The notes: generated from the letters alone by a model not told the origin. Positions 32,767-44,284 are shown, numbered from the stretch's first letter. The stretch: DNA of 64,000 nucleotides from Heterobilharzia americana (GCA_944470555.2 OX104128.1:58411257-58475256), one strand, 5' to 3'. Made by a program: numbers and translations.

Positions 32767-34778
32767 CCTCTCCTGACCAATCTGGTGAATCTGCAAAATT
32801 CACCCTTCGAGTTTCTGGAGATTCGATAGCTAGCTCTCGTGGTCTTGCAGGTGTAGGTATAGCATTAAGCACCAGGGCAGAAAACTCACTACTAGACTGG
32901 ATCCCAGTTGATAGTCGCCTCTGCGCTATGAGGCTGAACGGCACAGTGAGAACTAAAAGGAATAGTGAGACTCGCCGTTGTCTCTTTGTAATCTCTGCTT
33001 ACGCACCCACTGACTGTAGTTCGGATGAAGTGAAGGACGAGTTCTACCATAAACTGTCTAACCTCCTCTCGAAAGCCAAACGTTCGGACGTAGTGGTTGT
33101 TGCAGGTGACCTCAACGCACAGGTGGGTAGACTGAGTGAGGCAGAAAGGCACTTAGGTGGCACTTTCGGAATCCCAGCTGAACGTACAGATAACGGTGAT
33201 CGCCTATTACAACTATGCTCAGATAACCGCCTATTTTTAGCCAGCACAAATTTCAGACATAAAGAAAGGCACTGTCTGACCTGGCGTCCACCGAGCTCGA
33301 CTCAGCGATGGACACAGATAGACCACATTGCTATTAGTCATCGCTGGAGAGGATCGGTGGAAGACTGCCGCTCCTTCTGGAGTACGTGTTTGGACAGCGA
33401 TCATGCGTTGGTCCGAGCACGTATATGCCTGCGTCTCAATGGACGTAGAAAAAATTTGGCAACAAAACCACTACGAGTTCTGCTGGACAACGAAAACACC
33501 AAAGCCGTGTTCAGTGAGAAGTTGGCTAGGCAGTTATCGGAACAAAAGACTGTCACTCATCCAGAAGAAGCTTGGTGCCATCTTCAGTCTACTGTAAAAG
33601 CAGCACTGGAGACTGTAGCCGACTCCAAGATAATGGCTAAAAAGAGCCAGTGGATATCAGCAGCTTCTTCCAAACTAATGGATGCACGTGAATGCATCCC
33701 TGCAGGCTCTGAGTACAATGAAGAGCGAGCGCAACTTAAAAATAAACTGACGAAAAGTCTGCGCAACGATCGTGAACAGTGGTGGGCAGCAAAGGCTAAA
33801 GAGATGGAAAAGGCAGCGGCGATCGGTAACAGTAGACAGTTATTTAGACTTATTAAGGAGACTGGGGGGAAATGGTCAACAACAGTTAGTGAGGTTATAG
33901 CGGAGAAGGACGGATCGGCGATTCACTCGCAGGGAAGGCGACTGGGACGATGGGCAGAACACTTTGAGGAACAGTTTAACTGGCCTCCAGCCACCATTGC
34001 GCTGCCCGCTATCCAGTCGGACCCTGAATGGGACATAGAGACAGGTCCCCCAACACTAGAAGAAGTTGAGAAAGCGGTAGGTAGCCTGAAACGGGGAAGG
34101 GCAGCAGGACCAGACGGACTACCTGCTGAGGTATACAAGAATGGTGGTAGAGTTCTCTTAGTCAGGCTAACGGAAGTGTTAGCCAGTATATGGGAATCAA
34201 ATACGATCCCCTCCGACTGGTCTAAGTCACTCATCATCCCAGTCTTCAAGAAAGGCGAGAAGTCCTCTTGTGATAACCACAGAGGAATCAGCCTGACAAA
34301 CATAGTGTCTAAGATCCTAAGTTCTATAATTCTCCGACGCCTGAGTGGAGCTCGGGAACAGCAAGCCCGAGAAAACCAGGCAGGCTTTAGACCTGGCCGT
34401 GGATGTATCGACCAAATATTCACACTGCGCCAGGTCCTGGAACATAGGCATGCTTACAGACGCCCGACAATAGCTGTATTTCTCGACCTGAAGGCGGCAT
34501 TTGACTCCGTTGATCGAGAAGTCTTATGGCAGTGTCTGTCACTGAAAGGCGTGCCTAGTAAGTACATCACCTTATTGAAAGCTCTCTACTCGAACACTTG
34601 TGGGCATGTTAGAGCCTATGGTGAGTTGTCCAGGGAGCTATACTCATCAAGTGGTGTCCGTCAAGGATGCCCACTATCCCCATTCTTATTTAATTTTATC
34701 ATAGATATTCTTATGGAGGTTTCCCTCTCGTCACCTAATTACAAAGACGTTGACCGATCACAGGTGAATTTTCCTTAG
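32706..34778 (+). CDS. RTE endonuclease-reverse transcriptase (main open frame)
   Basis: The 690-codon frame holds most of the element's enzyme. Endonuclease: CETRIQD (about residue 6), VVVAGDLNAQVG (about 130-141), DHIAISHRW, SDHALVRARI (about 231-240), i.e. the Mg-binding and catalytic Asp/Asn/His set of APE-type nucleases. Reverse transcriptase: RAAGPDGLPAEVYK (about 465), GISLTNIVSKIL, QAGFRPGRGCIDQI, FLDLKAAFDSVDREVLW (domain with the first catalytic Asp, about 592), SSGVRQGCPLSPFLFNF (about 648). The frame breaks just before the YADD box, which lies in the next frame (34787-34798). It nicks target DNA and copies its own RNA in the family; this copy is probably inactive. Confidence 0.9.
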   Translation: MDVCCVCETRIQDPSVVIHLTSPDQSGESAKFTLRVSGDSIASSRGLAGVGIALSTRAENSLLDWIPVDSRLCAMRLNGTVRTKRNSETRRCLFVISAYAPTDCSSDEVKDEFYHKLSNLLSKAKRSDVVVVAGDLNAQVGRLSEAERHLGGTFGIPAERTDNGDRLLQLCSDNRLFLASTNFRHKERHCLTWRPPSSTQRWTQIDHIAISHRWRGSVEDCRSFWSTCLDSDHALVRARICLRLNGRRKNLATKPLRVLLDNENTKAVFSEKLARQLSEQKTVTHPEEAWCHLQSTVKAALETVADSKIMAKKSQWISAASSKLMDARECIPAGSEYNEERAQLKNKLTKSLRNDREQWWAAKAKEMEKAAAIGNSRQLFRLIKETGGKWSTTVSEVIAEKDGSAIHSQGRRLGRWAEHFEEQFNWPPATIALPAIQSDPEWDIETGPPTLEEVEKAVGSLKRGRAAGPDGLPAEVYKNGGRVLLVRLTEVLASIWESNTIPSDWSKSLIIPVFKKGEKSSCDNHRGISLTNIVSKILSSIILRRLSGAREQQARENQAGFRPGRGCIDQIFTLRQVLEHRHAYRRPTIAVFLDLKAAFDSVDREVLWQCLSLKGVPSKYITLLKALYSNTCGHVRAYGELSRELYSSSGVRQGCPLSPFLFNFIIDILMEVSLSSPNYKDVDRSQVNFP

Positions 34779-35622
34779 ATCTAGAATATGCAGATGACAT
34801 AGTCCTGTTAGGTGAAGACGCTGACAAGATGCAGAGTCTTCTGAACACTTTGAGTGGGAATTTGAGAATGTTTGGGATGCGATTTTCACCACCCAAATGC
34901 AAATTTTTGCTCCAGGACTGGTCTTCAGCGGTACCGCGGTTAACAATAGAGAGTGAAGTGGTTGAGTGTGTTGACCACTTCACTTACCTGGGAAGTAGGA
35001 TCAACCCGGTGGGTTAGTTGCCGATGAGATTTCTGCACGGATACAAAAGGCTCGATTGGCTTTTGCCAATTTGCGCCACCTATGGCGCCGCCGTGATATT
35101 CGTTTGTCTATTAAGGGTCGCGTGTACTGCACAGCAGTCCGCTCTGTTCTACTGTATGGCTGTGAAACATGGCCATTGAAAGTGGAAGACATGAGAAGGT
35201 TACAGGTATTTGACCACCGTTGCCTTCGTAGTATAGGACGTATTCCGTGGTGTCACCATGTGAGTAATGCAGAAGTTAGGTGTAGAGTTTTAGGGAGAAG
35301 AGGTAAGTCAGTCGACGAGGTTGTGAACCTTCATCGACTGAGATGGTTGGGACACGTACTACGTATGCCTAGTCACCGATTGCCTCGTCACACAATGTTG
35401 GCTGAGGTGGGTTCAGGCTGGAAAAAGGCCCGAGGTGGCCAGACTAAAACATGGCACCAATGTATGAAGTCTCTGACTGTTGGTTTAAGCCATGTAGGAC
35501 GATGCAGACTAGGTGGTTGGGGTCCACGGGACAAGAGGAACCAGTGGTTGGAGACCCTAGGTGATATGGCTCAGAACCGAAGTCAGTGGCGCAGATGTAT
35601 ACACACATTATCCTCATCTTAA
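34779..35622 (+). pseudogene. RTE polyprotein, C-terminal part (YADD and thumb)
   Basis: LEYADDIVLLGED (YADD at 34787-34798) is followed by FGMRFSPPKCKFLLQDW. An in-frame stop occurs at about 35015 (…SRINPVG*). A second frame from 35056 to 35622 then runs open for 188 codons: VLLYGCETWPLKVEDM, DHRCLRSIGRI, LRWLGHVLRMPSHRL and a C-terminal W-x-x-T-L block. The C-terminal domain is typical of RTE proteins. Confidence 0.85.
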
Positions 35623-35801
35623 CAACGCTATACCGAATCTCACTATTTTGTCACTCCTCTTTCCTTTCTTCTCATACTTTATATTTCTTTTGACTGCATT
35701 CACTTATCTTCATCCTTCACCTCACTACCTTTTACTTGATGAACTGATATGAGGTGTGGCAACTCGGACCGTTACGCAGTAATGCCTGGTCCTACGTTGA
35801 T

Positions 35802-35829
35802 AATGATTGATTGATTGATTGATTGATTG
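35802..35829 (+). repeat. (TGAT)n 3' tail of the RTE element
   Basis: About six TGAT/TGATT-type units terminate the element. Beyond them a different RTE fragment begins. This fixes the 3' end. Confidence 0.9.
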
Positions 35830-38150
35830 AATGCACTGTCCAACTAAACGAGACAGTGAGAACAAAATAGAGTAATGAAACTACCCACTGTCTCTTAGCA
35901 ATCTCTACTTACGCCCCCACCGACTGTAGTTCCGATGATATGAAAGGTGAGTTCGATTGAAAACTGTCTAAATTCTCATTCAAAGCCGAGGGTACAGGCG
36001 TAGTCTCGACCAGTTGCTGCTACCTTAATGTGGTGGTCCCGCTTGCACATCACAATGACCTAACAGGCTACAATAACTGGATAGCTTGTTCGCTCGAGGT
36101 CACGCGATGCCAAAAAGGTTTGTTGTGTAGTGCTGAAACGAAAAGCAGTTCCTGTCATAGTGTAAATTACTACACAGTGATGGAGGTATGAGGGCGAAGT
36201 CGTACTGCTACTAGCTGGATGGGGTGTCATAGCAGTCCCATGGATTCGGTGGTCGCATAAATCTTCTCCTCTTCCAGGTACCTCAAGAAGAAATATTCTT
36301 CCACGTTGTGGATAGCCGGAAAATGTCAATTGTCTGCACGCTTCCAGTAGTACACAAGACCCAACAAAATATAATCTATCCTCAACTCTGTCTACTCCTT
36401 TGCCTTCACCTCCTGACACCGATTCTAGGCATCTTATGCCCTCCGCAACCTCACTCTGCAACCATTGCCAACCATCAAAGCCATCGAAACCTCATCCGCA
36501 GTCTTCTAAGGTCCCACCCGCTACCGATTTCAACGTCCGAACTCTGTGCCGAATCGGACAACAAACATCATTCACCAGAAGTCTGAAATTTCGAACTTCG
36601 GATGCATACTGTGTCTCTGAGACACGCATACAGGATTCAAGTGTCGTTTTAATTTGACGTTGCCTGACTATTGTAGTGAATCTCTAAAATTCACCCAAAG
36701 AGTACGTGGAGACCCAGTGGCTAGGTCTCGTGAAGTCGCTGGTGTGAGCATAGCATTGAGGAGTAGAGCAGAAGTGTGCTTCTCGGCTAAATAACAGTCG
36801 TCCATGTACTCGACTGTATGGACCTGTGAGGACTAGGGAATGCCTCTTTGTAACGTCCGCCCACACACCCACCGACTCCAGTTCGGATAATACAAAGGGT
36901 GAGAAAAGCTATCAACTTTGGTACAGAGAGCAAAGCCTTCAGATGTAGTCATAATGTCAAGTGATTTTAACACTCAAATAGGGAATCTGAATCAATTGGA
37001 AAGGCATGTTAGGAGTATTTACGGAATCGTATACCAACGAATCGACAACGGTGGCCGTTGGTTTCAATTTTGTTGTGACAATCACTTGTTTCTGGTCAGC
37101 ACTAAGTTCAGGTATGAGGAGAGACTGTCTTGAATAGATTCTGTCGACTTCAAACCAACGATGAACGCAGACAAATCACATTGATATAAGCCATCGGTCG
37201 AGAGGATCAGTGGAGGATTGCTGCTCCCTCTGGAGTACCAGTTTGGACTCGGATCACGTGCTAGTATCGGACGTGTATGTCCGCATCTTACTGGCTGCAG
37301 GAAACATGGTTGGTAAATAAGGACGCCAAGAACATACTTAGTGAGTGGCGGAAGCGAGAGAGATGGAGTAGAAATCAGTGTTGAGTAACATTCGACAACT
37401 ATTTGGGCTTATTAAGAGTACGAGAAAGAAGAGGATGACTATGAGTTAAACTATCACCGAAGACGACGGTACCCTGATAACGTCCCAGGACGAAAAACTA
37501 GAACGTTGGGCGAGACACTTTGAAGCATAGTCCAACCGGCCCTCAACAACGCTTCATTTACCCAACATTCAATCTGAACCTGAATAGGAGGTAGATAGCG
37601 GTCTTCCAACTTTCCTAGAAGTTGAGAAAGCTATAAAGAATATGAAACGACGCGAAGCAAGCAGTAGAACCTGACAGTTTGGCACCTGAGGTTTTCCAAG
37701 GATGGAGGTAAGAAATTGCTGCTAAAAGTGACAGAGGTTCTATGTAGTGTCTGGGAATCAGACGTAGGGCCGTCAGACTGGTGTACTTCCCTTATCAACC
37801 CAGCGTGTAAGAAAAGGCAGAAATCTTCTTGTGACATCCATAGGTGCATTAGTTTGACTAATGTTGTGTCCAAGATCCTAGGGTGCATAATTATCCGATG
37901 TCTTACTGGAGGTGGAGAACGGCAAACCCGAGAAAACCTGGTGGGCTTCAGATAGAGCTGGATGAACGTGCACCTATCAAATTTTCGCCATCCGACAGGT
38001 CTTAGGACAAACATACGTACCGGCCAACGGCCGACACTTGTTATACTTCTTGACTTGAAGGTGGTATTTGACTCAGTCGACCATGCACTTTCTGTCTTAG
38101 CGCTTAATGCTGTATTTACACATCCAATGCCACGATAATTAACCATGAAA
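35830..38150 (+). mobile_element. Older SR2-like RTE copies (endonuclease scrap, then leader to mid-RT)
   Basis: 35830-35990 is an isolated endonuclease piece (STYAPTDCSSDDMKGEF). From about 36003 a new leader starts (GCTGCTACCTTAATG). It is followed by the N-terminal motif (FNVRTLCRIGQQTS, about 36530), CVSETRIQDSSVV (36610), SDFNTQIGNLNQLERHV (36960) and RT blocks (CISLTNVVSKILGCII, 37850; LLDLKVVFDSVDHA, 38050). Decay is heavy. It ends about 38150, before the catalytic YADD region. Confidence 0.85.
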
Positions 38151-38154
38151 TCTG

Positions 38155-38745
38155 CTGGAACTCAAAGGGTGGATTTTGCGGATACACCATATTGGCCAGG
38201 TGAGGTTAGGTGAATAACTACCCTTGAGTTCTATATGCGTGTTTTACAAACACAGCACACATCCATGGCCTAAGTTGCTGAAGTTTTGACTAGCCAAGTT
38301 TGTTGATCGATTCGAGGGAGGGTGGGGATATCGAGAACTCCAATCTGCAGTTTGGGCCGTGGCTCCAAGAGACTGGATATAGTGTTTCATGAACTCAGAC
38401 CGTTGTCAAGAGCTGTAGAGCTGGAAGAAATTTAAGGTGATTCAGGATTATTTACCGAGAGACGTGAACGAAGATGTAAAAGATGGACAGTGGTGTGAGG
38501 GAACTTGAGTGGTGACAGAGTTGTGGGGGCAGATGACACCCCAGGCTGCTCATACTGTGGAAGGCTAGGTATTCTTGATTTGCCCGAAAAAGAAGGGTTA
38601 GTGAGCGACCACAGAGCTTATGGGAAATCTGCTTGCGGCGCGTCACACATGCCTTTTGCAGAAGTTTGAGATTTTGGTTTGTTATTTTCGTAGCTAACTA
38701 TGAGCCGAGGTAACCACCACCAGTGCCACGGGGTAGAGGTGAATG
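38155..38745. other. No gene recognised
   Basis: Moderately GC-richer than its surroundings; probably an unrecognised repeat. No motif supports a gene. Confidence 0.3.
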
Positions 38746-38749
38746 TGCT

Positions 38750-39085
38750 ACTCTGAAGGTCGACTTGTTCTAACTTCCCTATCTATATGGAAGGCAGATT
38801 CGAAACAGTACTGCTGATCATGTGCGGGAAACTTTTGAGTGCTGCCACACTCTTGTCCAGTCAGCAGTTCGACTTCGCCCTCAGACCGCTATCAGAAGGT
38901 AGCAATTTACGCTATTATGCTAACTGCTTTTCATCTCACCTTCATCCAGATGAGCTTTCTAGTATGGCAAGATCTCGGGGAAACAAGCGTTCCACCAGCA
39001 TAGCTCCTAGAGTCATTGTGATATCCAAACCTGACCACCACGTCAAGGTAACAACTATCGGTTGGGTGATTTTTATTTAAGGTGC
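38750..39085 (-). mobile_element. SR2-like RTE leader relic
   Basis: On the minus strand it has GTTACCTTGACGTGGTGG, then the TGATATCACAATGACTC and GTAAATTGCTACCTTCTG blocks, matching the leaders at 31830, 36003 and (reversed) 1820. Confidence 0.65.
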
Positions 39086-39089
39086 TGTG

Positions 39090-40440
39090 AGCCATTGTTT
39101 CCTCTTCCCGACTGTTTTTGCTAGGAAGATGAAAACACAACCTCCGTCTTTATACAAAGAACTTATCCGGATATATTTTGTACCACACAGAGTTTCATAA
39201 CTGAAGTAACTTCATGAGAATGGTAGTGCTTACTAAGGTTACTAGTGGTAAAATCGGCACAAAATCGCCTTCTCTAACTAGTCTGGTGAATGATCACTTT
39301 GCAGTAGGGTCTACTTCAACTTTGTTGAAGAGCTCAATGTTGAGAAATATTGAGCTCATACATCTTCTTGATATTCTGAAACAATAACCGTGTCGTTTTA
39401 ATCACCTGTGAAAAAGTCTTCATTTTCTGTTACGATTATACTATCAAACACCTAGCTCAACGTTTTGCAGCTCCAACAATAGTTGCAAGGTTCAGCTTGG
39501 TTGTCATTAGGTCGATAGTATACAATATGTTTCACTGTCCTTCATTGTGTCGTCTCTCGACAGTTTTCGGTGGTTTCTCTAGACAAAGTATCAATTCATA
39601 TATAGCTGGAGTTCAGAAACGTTGTTGGAAGCTTTCTTCTTAAATCCAGTCTTGCTAACTCTATAAGCCATTAATATCTTCCATAGACCTCTACAGGATC
39701 GACGTCAGGACTGGAAAAGTTGCACTTAGAAGGATCACCTTGTTGGTCTACTAAACCAATTATTTTGCCAGGTATTTGCTGCATTTGTTACACTGAAAAG
39801 TATTACACTTTTAGATCTGCTACATGTAGTACGGTGAGACGTAGTGCAAATTTTCATGGTTTAAGATTGCAATCTACCTAGTTTTCTCGTGAAACGCTGA
39901 ATATTTAAAGTTAACATCGCAAGTAGAAGTGTTTAAAAGGTAGAAACTTTGGATAATGACCACTTTGAGTAGCCTATACAACTGGCTGAACTGTAGTTGT
40001 GCAGAAGCAAAAACAACCTACCTTACCCTAAATCTCAAACGCTTAAATAATTCGCACTTGGATATCTAATTTTTTTTACCTCCTTTTTCACCTTTTTCTT
40101 CCCTTATCTGTTCTTGTAGTTCACTTCATAACTAACCATTACAGTCTTTTCTTCACATTTTTTTTTGATTTTCCTTTGCCATGGTGGTTTCAAATGTAGT
40201 GACCAAGTAGTAGGCAACGGTGCTGTTCTATACCACTTATTTGTGTAACTGCATAGACTCGATAGCGTAGTATTGTTGCACAACTTTAGCTGAGTATGCT
40301 CGGAAGACTGTAGTGAACACCCTAAGAGAGACTTGAGAATGAAAGTAAAGCTCATGAAGAAGGAATGTGCTACAATCACCCGACAAACTCGAGCCTGACA
40401 AGTTCACTGGTCTAGATGAGCTACATTCGTGCATATTATC
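39090..40440. other. No gene recognised
   Basis: A 91-codon minus-strand frame (40379-40104) has no motif. No splice-bordered exon could be supported. Confidence 0.3.
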
Positions 40441-41235
40441 AGAGACATGAGAATGTTTGGGATGCATTTCTCGGCACCCAAATGCAAATTGCTGCTTCAC
40501 AACGAGCTTTCAGTTACATCCCAACCCAAAAAAAGAAAGTGAAATGGTCGAGTGCGTCGAACATCTAACTTACGTGGAAAGTTGAATAAGCCTTGATGGC
40601 TCCATGGTCGACGAAATCTCTGCACACTATCGGTTGGCTTTTCCCAACTTACGCCATCTGTCCCGCCGCCAAGATATCTGGTTGTCTATTAAGAGCCGAG
40701 CGTACTCCACTGCAGTTCTCCCTGTTCTACTCTACGGCTGTGAAACATGGCCATTAAAGGTAGAAGACATGAGAAAGCTTCACGTGTTCGATCACTTTTG
40801 CCTTCATAGAATAGCCTGTATGTTGACCAAGGTAGGTTCGGGTTGGAAAAAGGCTCGAGCTGATCAGTCTAAAACATGGCATCAATGCATGAAGTCCTTG
40901 ACTGTTCGTTTGAGCCGTGTAGGGTAATGCAGACCAGCAGGATGAGGTCCGTGGGACAAGGGAAGCCAGTGGTCCGATATTCTAGGTGGTATGGCTCAGA
41001 ACCGATGTCAATGACACATACATTATCTTCATCTTAACCGCTATACCTGACCTCATCATTTTCTCATTTCTTCTTCCTCTCTTTTGCTACATTCTACTTT
41101 TGATCGATGTTTCTTCCTCCCTAATCTTTCAATTCATTCCCTTTCTGCTTGATGTGCTGATATGAAGTGAGGCAACGTGGATAGCTAAGCAGTAATTCTG
41201 GGCCTTCAGTTGATTTTGATGATGATTATCAGAAC
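40440..41235 (+). mobile_element. SR2-like RTE 3' end
   Basis: It starts in the post-YADD region (ATGAGAATGTTTGGGATGC) and runs through PNLRHLSRRQDIWLSIKSR and VLLYGCETWPLKVEDM (40735-40780). It ends in a TTTTGATGATGATTATC tail (41214-41230). About 200 nt of the C-terminal region are deleted after the DHFCLHRI block. Confidence 0.85.
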
Positions 41236-41369
41236 AGGCAGATATCATCATAAAGTCCTTGTCTGTCTAGTTTAATGTCATCGACCCAGTCGCAATCATC
41301 AAGGGACTAGAAGGAAGCTATTATCAGCCAGCTTAACATAAATGAGCTTGGATATTTATTCACTTACTG

Positions 41370-41990
41370 TAGTTCAGTAAGTGCGACCAGCACGCTTGCC
41401 AAGACACTGGAAAAGACCATCCACGGGAAGTTCTAAAATAAGTCTAATGGAATAGACGTCTGGCTGGCAAAGAACATGGCTAGAGGACTAATTTCTTATG
41501 CTTGAATAACCTAGTTGCAAAAGGATAGTGAACTGATTCCAGTGAAAAAGTACCTACTGATACATTGCTCAATGATTTCAGTAAAACATTCGATAAGGTT
41601 TCATATCCAAGACTATAAGTGATGTTATGATTGAAGATGGATAGGAAAGTGAGAGACGCGGTAAAGGAATTTATTGATGACAGAATAAAACTGAATTTCA
41701 TGGGATAATATCCCCATGGAAAGTAATGAAAAGTGGCATACCAAAAGGTACAATCCCTGGTTTTCTGCTGATCATCGAACAACAGATAAATGTTAGATCA
41801 TGTCGCATATCTGCAGGTGATGTGAAAATCTGAACAGCCATGCACAGTCACCTAGACTAATTCTGCAAGAAAACCTGAACATGTTACTTGGGTGGTTTAG
41901 CAGGTGGTAGTTGGAAAAACATTAATAAGAGTGCTTATCAATCATGACACAGGGCTACATCAAAACATGCTATTACCCAAGGTTTCTGGG
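41370..41990 (+). mobile_element. CR1/jockey-type reverse transcriptase relic
   Basis: Across frame breaks the plus strand reads LLNDFSKTFDKVSYPRL (domain with catalytic Asp, about 41570), VRDAVKEFIDDRIKLNF (41655), SGIPKGTIPGFLLI (41735) and SCRISAGDVKI (41795, in place of FADD-type). The order and spacing are those of non-LTR RTs unlike the RTE copies here; SR1/Perere-like elements are the obvious candidates. Confidence 0.65.
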
Positions 41991-42009
41991 GATTAAGACT
42001 AATAAACGC

Positions 42010-42145
42010 AACACAAAGCACTCAGCTACCTTTTGTACATTTGTGCATCAGGCAATAAGCCACACCTATTGTGTGAGGGCTAATAATACTACTTGGTTTC
42101 TCAAATCTCAGTAGGGGGAGCGGGACTCGAAACAGCTGTAAACGA
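42010..42145 (-). repeat. tRNA-like repeat, type D
   Basis: It has the GGCAATAAGCCACACCTATTG block and GTTTCGAGTCCCGC (minus, about 42134-42121), matching the copies at 5335, 24330 and 58300. Confidence 0.6.
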
Positions 42146-42149
42146 GTAC

Positions 42150-43300
42150 CTTAAAACCATATCAAACTACAGAACAACAGCTGCCAAAGCTTTTGAGTCT
42201 TAATACCGCTTAGTAAGGCCTGACTGCCTTTATGACTTATTTCGGATATTATATATAATGTATAAACAACGTAACCAGACCTAATTTCGGATATGGTATC
42301 AATACATTGAGCCCATCTTTTAAATACCAAGCAGGTATATTAGCTCAACAATTAGGTACTAAGATGGTCAGGCTCGCATAACTTCCTCTGCAAGCAGCGA
42401 GCAGACCGACTTGACTTATTTCCAAAATCGTACTGCAGGTTAAAAAGAAGACCCCATACAAACCAACCAAATTCTAATTCACTGCTTAAGCATAATCAAA
42501 CACTGCTGTTTGTTTGGCTCCCCCGAGAACTGGCCGCCTGAGAAGATATCTAGTCAGCAAATCGATTTCTAGTTCCGAATTGTGAATCTGTAGAATTCTT
42601 CGCCAGAGTAAGTTGTTTTCGCACTTCTTGGGGACAATTTTGCGGATAAATTAGGTTTCCAGAAGACTAAACATCACAAGGATTAAGAAAGGATACTTGA
42701 TTTGCTATTCTTACTTTGGAGAACTTAACTAAGTCGGAAAGCAATGTCTATTTCTCAAAACTCGAGTTCGCCTACATTAAGAAACAAGAGGAAATAGATT
42801 AGCCACAGTGAATTCCATCTTTTAGTTTCTGATTAAGAACATATGCTCCAAAAAGACTATCACCACTAGATGTCTCGAAGTCAAGAGATTCAGTACCAAG
42901 CGAAAAGTTTGAACATTACTCATTATTTAATCACAGCAATATATGGCTACAGCTACAATATACTCTAGAAATAGAATATCCACGACTACCATAAGATGGC
43001 CCAAAGAACCATAACAAACCAGAAACTATCAAAAAACTAAGGGGTTGCCAAACCAGGATACCCAACCGATAATGGCACTGAACCTACTTATTCTGCTTCT
43101 CAAGAAGTGTCGGTCGTAAGTCAGATGCGAAAAATGTTCGTAGCCCGGCAAGGATTACACAGTAATATACACTGAATTATTTCATACTGTATGACTCACT
43201 TTAAAAGGAATTAAAGCCAGGAACAAAACAGAAAAACAAGATTAACTGGCTAATAACGAAATATCGAGCAGTAACGCACATTTTAAGCAAGGCGGGCTAT
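42150..43300. other. No gene recognised
   Basis: This lies 3' of the proline-rich gene (minus strand). AT-rich, possibly with further decayed CR1-type sequence. No motif supported. Confidence 0.3.
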
Positions 43301-43310
43301 AATTATGATA

Positions 43311-43316
43311 TATATT
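43311..43316 (-). terminator. Possible poly(A) signal (AATATA)
   Basis: The AATATA variant lies 39 nt after the stop codon of the proline-rich gene, in an A/T-rich context. No canonical AATAAA was seen closer. Confidence 0.3.
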
Positions 43317-43354
43317 CAAAAAAACATGTTCTCAAGTTGCTATTGTCCAGTGTT

Positions 43355-44284
43355 TTATGTCAAACGCTTGGTTAAATTGTATCGTTTCCTGCGCCTAAAA
43401 ATATCCAGTCTTTTCTTTCTTTTCGACCAGTACTGTAGGTCCGTATCTGTAGGTGCATAATAATCATAGTAGTCCGGCGTATAAATGTCACCATATTCTC
43501 TGCCTGAGTGATTTATCCCGTCATAGTTATTCCTGTATAATTCTTGAAGAAACTTAAGCCACTTTGGAAAATACTGGCCGTTGTAAGGTTTTGGCAAAAA
43601 GCCCGCAGGAAATAGATACTGTAACAATATTTCTGGAGGGGGCATGATTATGTAGGGTAAAATAGATGTTTGAGGTATCTGTTGAGTTACTGGAGGAACT
43701 GAGGGAGACGTTGGAGGAGAGATTGGAGTTACTGAAGGTCCACCTTGCACACCTGGTACAACTGGTGACAATCCATTAGGTGCTAATCCATTACTTGGGG
43801 GTATAGCAGGAACCGGAATTGGGGGTGGAATCGCTCCAGGAATAGGACTAACAACTGTTTTTTCAGAATAAGTAATGCTCCCAGGAAAATATGGTCTTCC
43901 AGAATATGGTGTGGGCAAATAGCTGGAATACCCAAACTGTGTGCCATATCCAGGGTAAAAATTAATTACTGAAGATGCTGGTTGGATACCTTCTACTTGG
44001 CTTTCAGTCGACTGGTCCATATCACCTGCATTTGGTGTTGTAAGAGACACTGTGTTTTGCATAGGTATGAATGATTGTGACTGATCAGTTGCAGAACTCG
44101 TCATGACTGATCCTATTTGTGCACTTTGAGTTGCATCTCCAGGTACACTACCACCCAATAGAGTTGAGAAATCCATACTCGGATTCATTGGACCCTGTTG
44201 CAATATTTGCCCACATGAAAGGCATACTGATGTAACTATGATACTTAGCCTCAAAAATAATTCTGCTGCCACGTTTCGAAACAT
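43355..44284 (-). CDS. Secreted proline-rich protein, function unknown
   Basis: An intact 309-codon frame. Residues 1-26 form a signal peptide: basic start, hydrophobic LFLRLSIIVTSVCLSCG, likely cleavage near CGQ. Residues about 30-95 are Ser/Thr/Gln-rich. About 100-205 is Pro/Gly/Tyr-rich with PxP runs (PGAIPPPIPVPAIPP, SPPTSPSVPPV). About 208-260 is the most ordered part (PPPEILLQYLFPAGFLPKPY, FPKWLKFLQELYRNNYDG). There follows an acidic Tyr cluster (PDYYDYYAPTDTD) and a very basic tail with dibasic sites (SKRKKRLDIFRRRKR). There is no cysteine array or known domain. An AG acceptor 13 nt before the ATG (TTTGCAG, 44304-44298) suggests cis or spliced-leader splicing just upstream. Its proline-rich, Pro-coded content and unbroken length argue against chance. 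A matrix, tegument or gland secretion is possible but not shown. Confidence 0.8.
   Translation of the reverse strand: MFRNVAAELFLRLSIIVTSVCLSCGQILQQGPMNPSMDFSTLLGGSVPGDATQSAQIGSVMTSSATDQSQSFIPMQNTVSLTTPNAGDMDQSTESQVEGIQPASSVINFYPGYGTQFGYSSYLPTPYSGRPYFPGSITYSEKTVVSPIPGAIPPPIPVPAIPPSNGLAPNGLSPVVPGVQGGPSVTPISPPTSPSVPPVTQQIPQTSILPYIIMPPPEILLQYLFPAGFLPKPYNGQYFPKWLKFLQELYRNNYDGINHSGREYGDIYTPDYYDYYAPTDTDLQYWSKRKKRLDIFRRRKRYNLTKRLT

Larger units (their letters stand above)
31750..35829 (+). mobile_element. Near-complete SR2-like (RTE clade) non-LTR retrotransposon
   Basis: The element is about 4.0 kb: a 5' leader, a coding region for one polyprotein with an APE-type endonuclease followed by a reverse transcriptase, a short 3' UTR and a (TGAT)n tail (35802-35829). 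This layout and length match the schistosome SR2/SjR2 elements of the RTE clade, which also end in a short TGAN tetranucleotide repeat. Only about three frame lesions are visible (near 32697, 34750-34765 and the stop near 35015), so it is the youngest RTE copy in the window. The exact 5' end lies between 31750 and 31840, where similarity to the other leaders starts. Confidence 0.9.

Noticed and set aside
33923..34423. 166-codon minus-strand open frame
   Set aside because: Antisense shadow of the RTE reverse-transcriptase frame.
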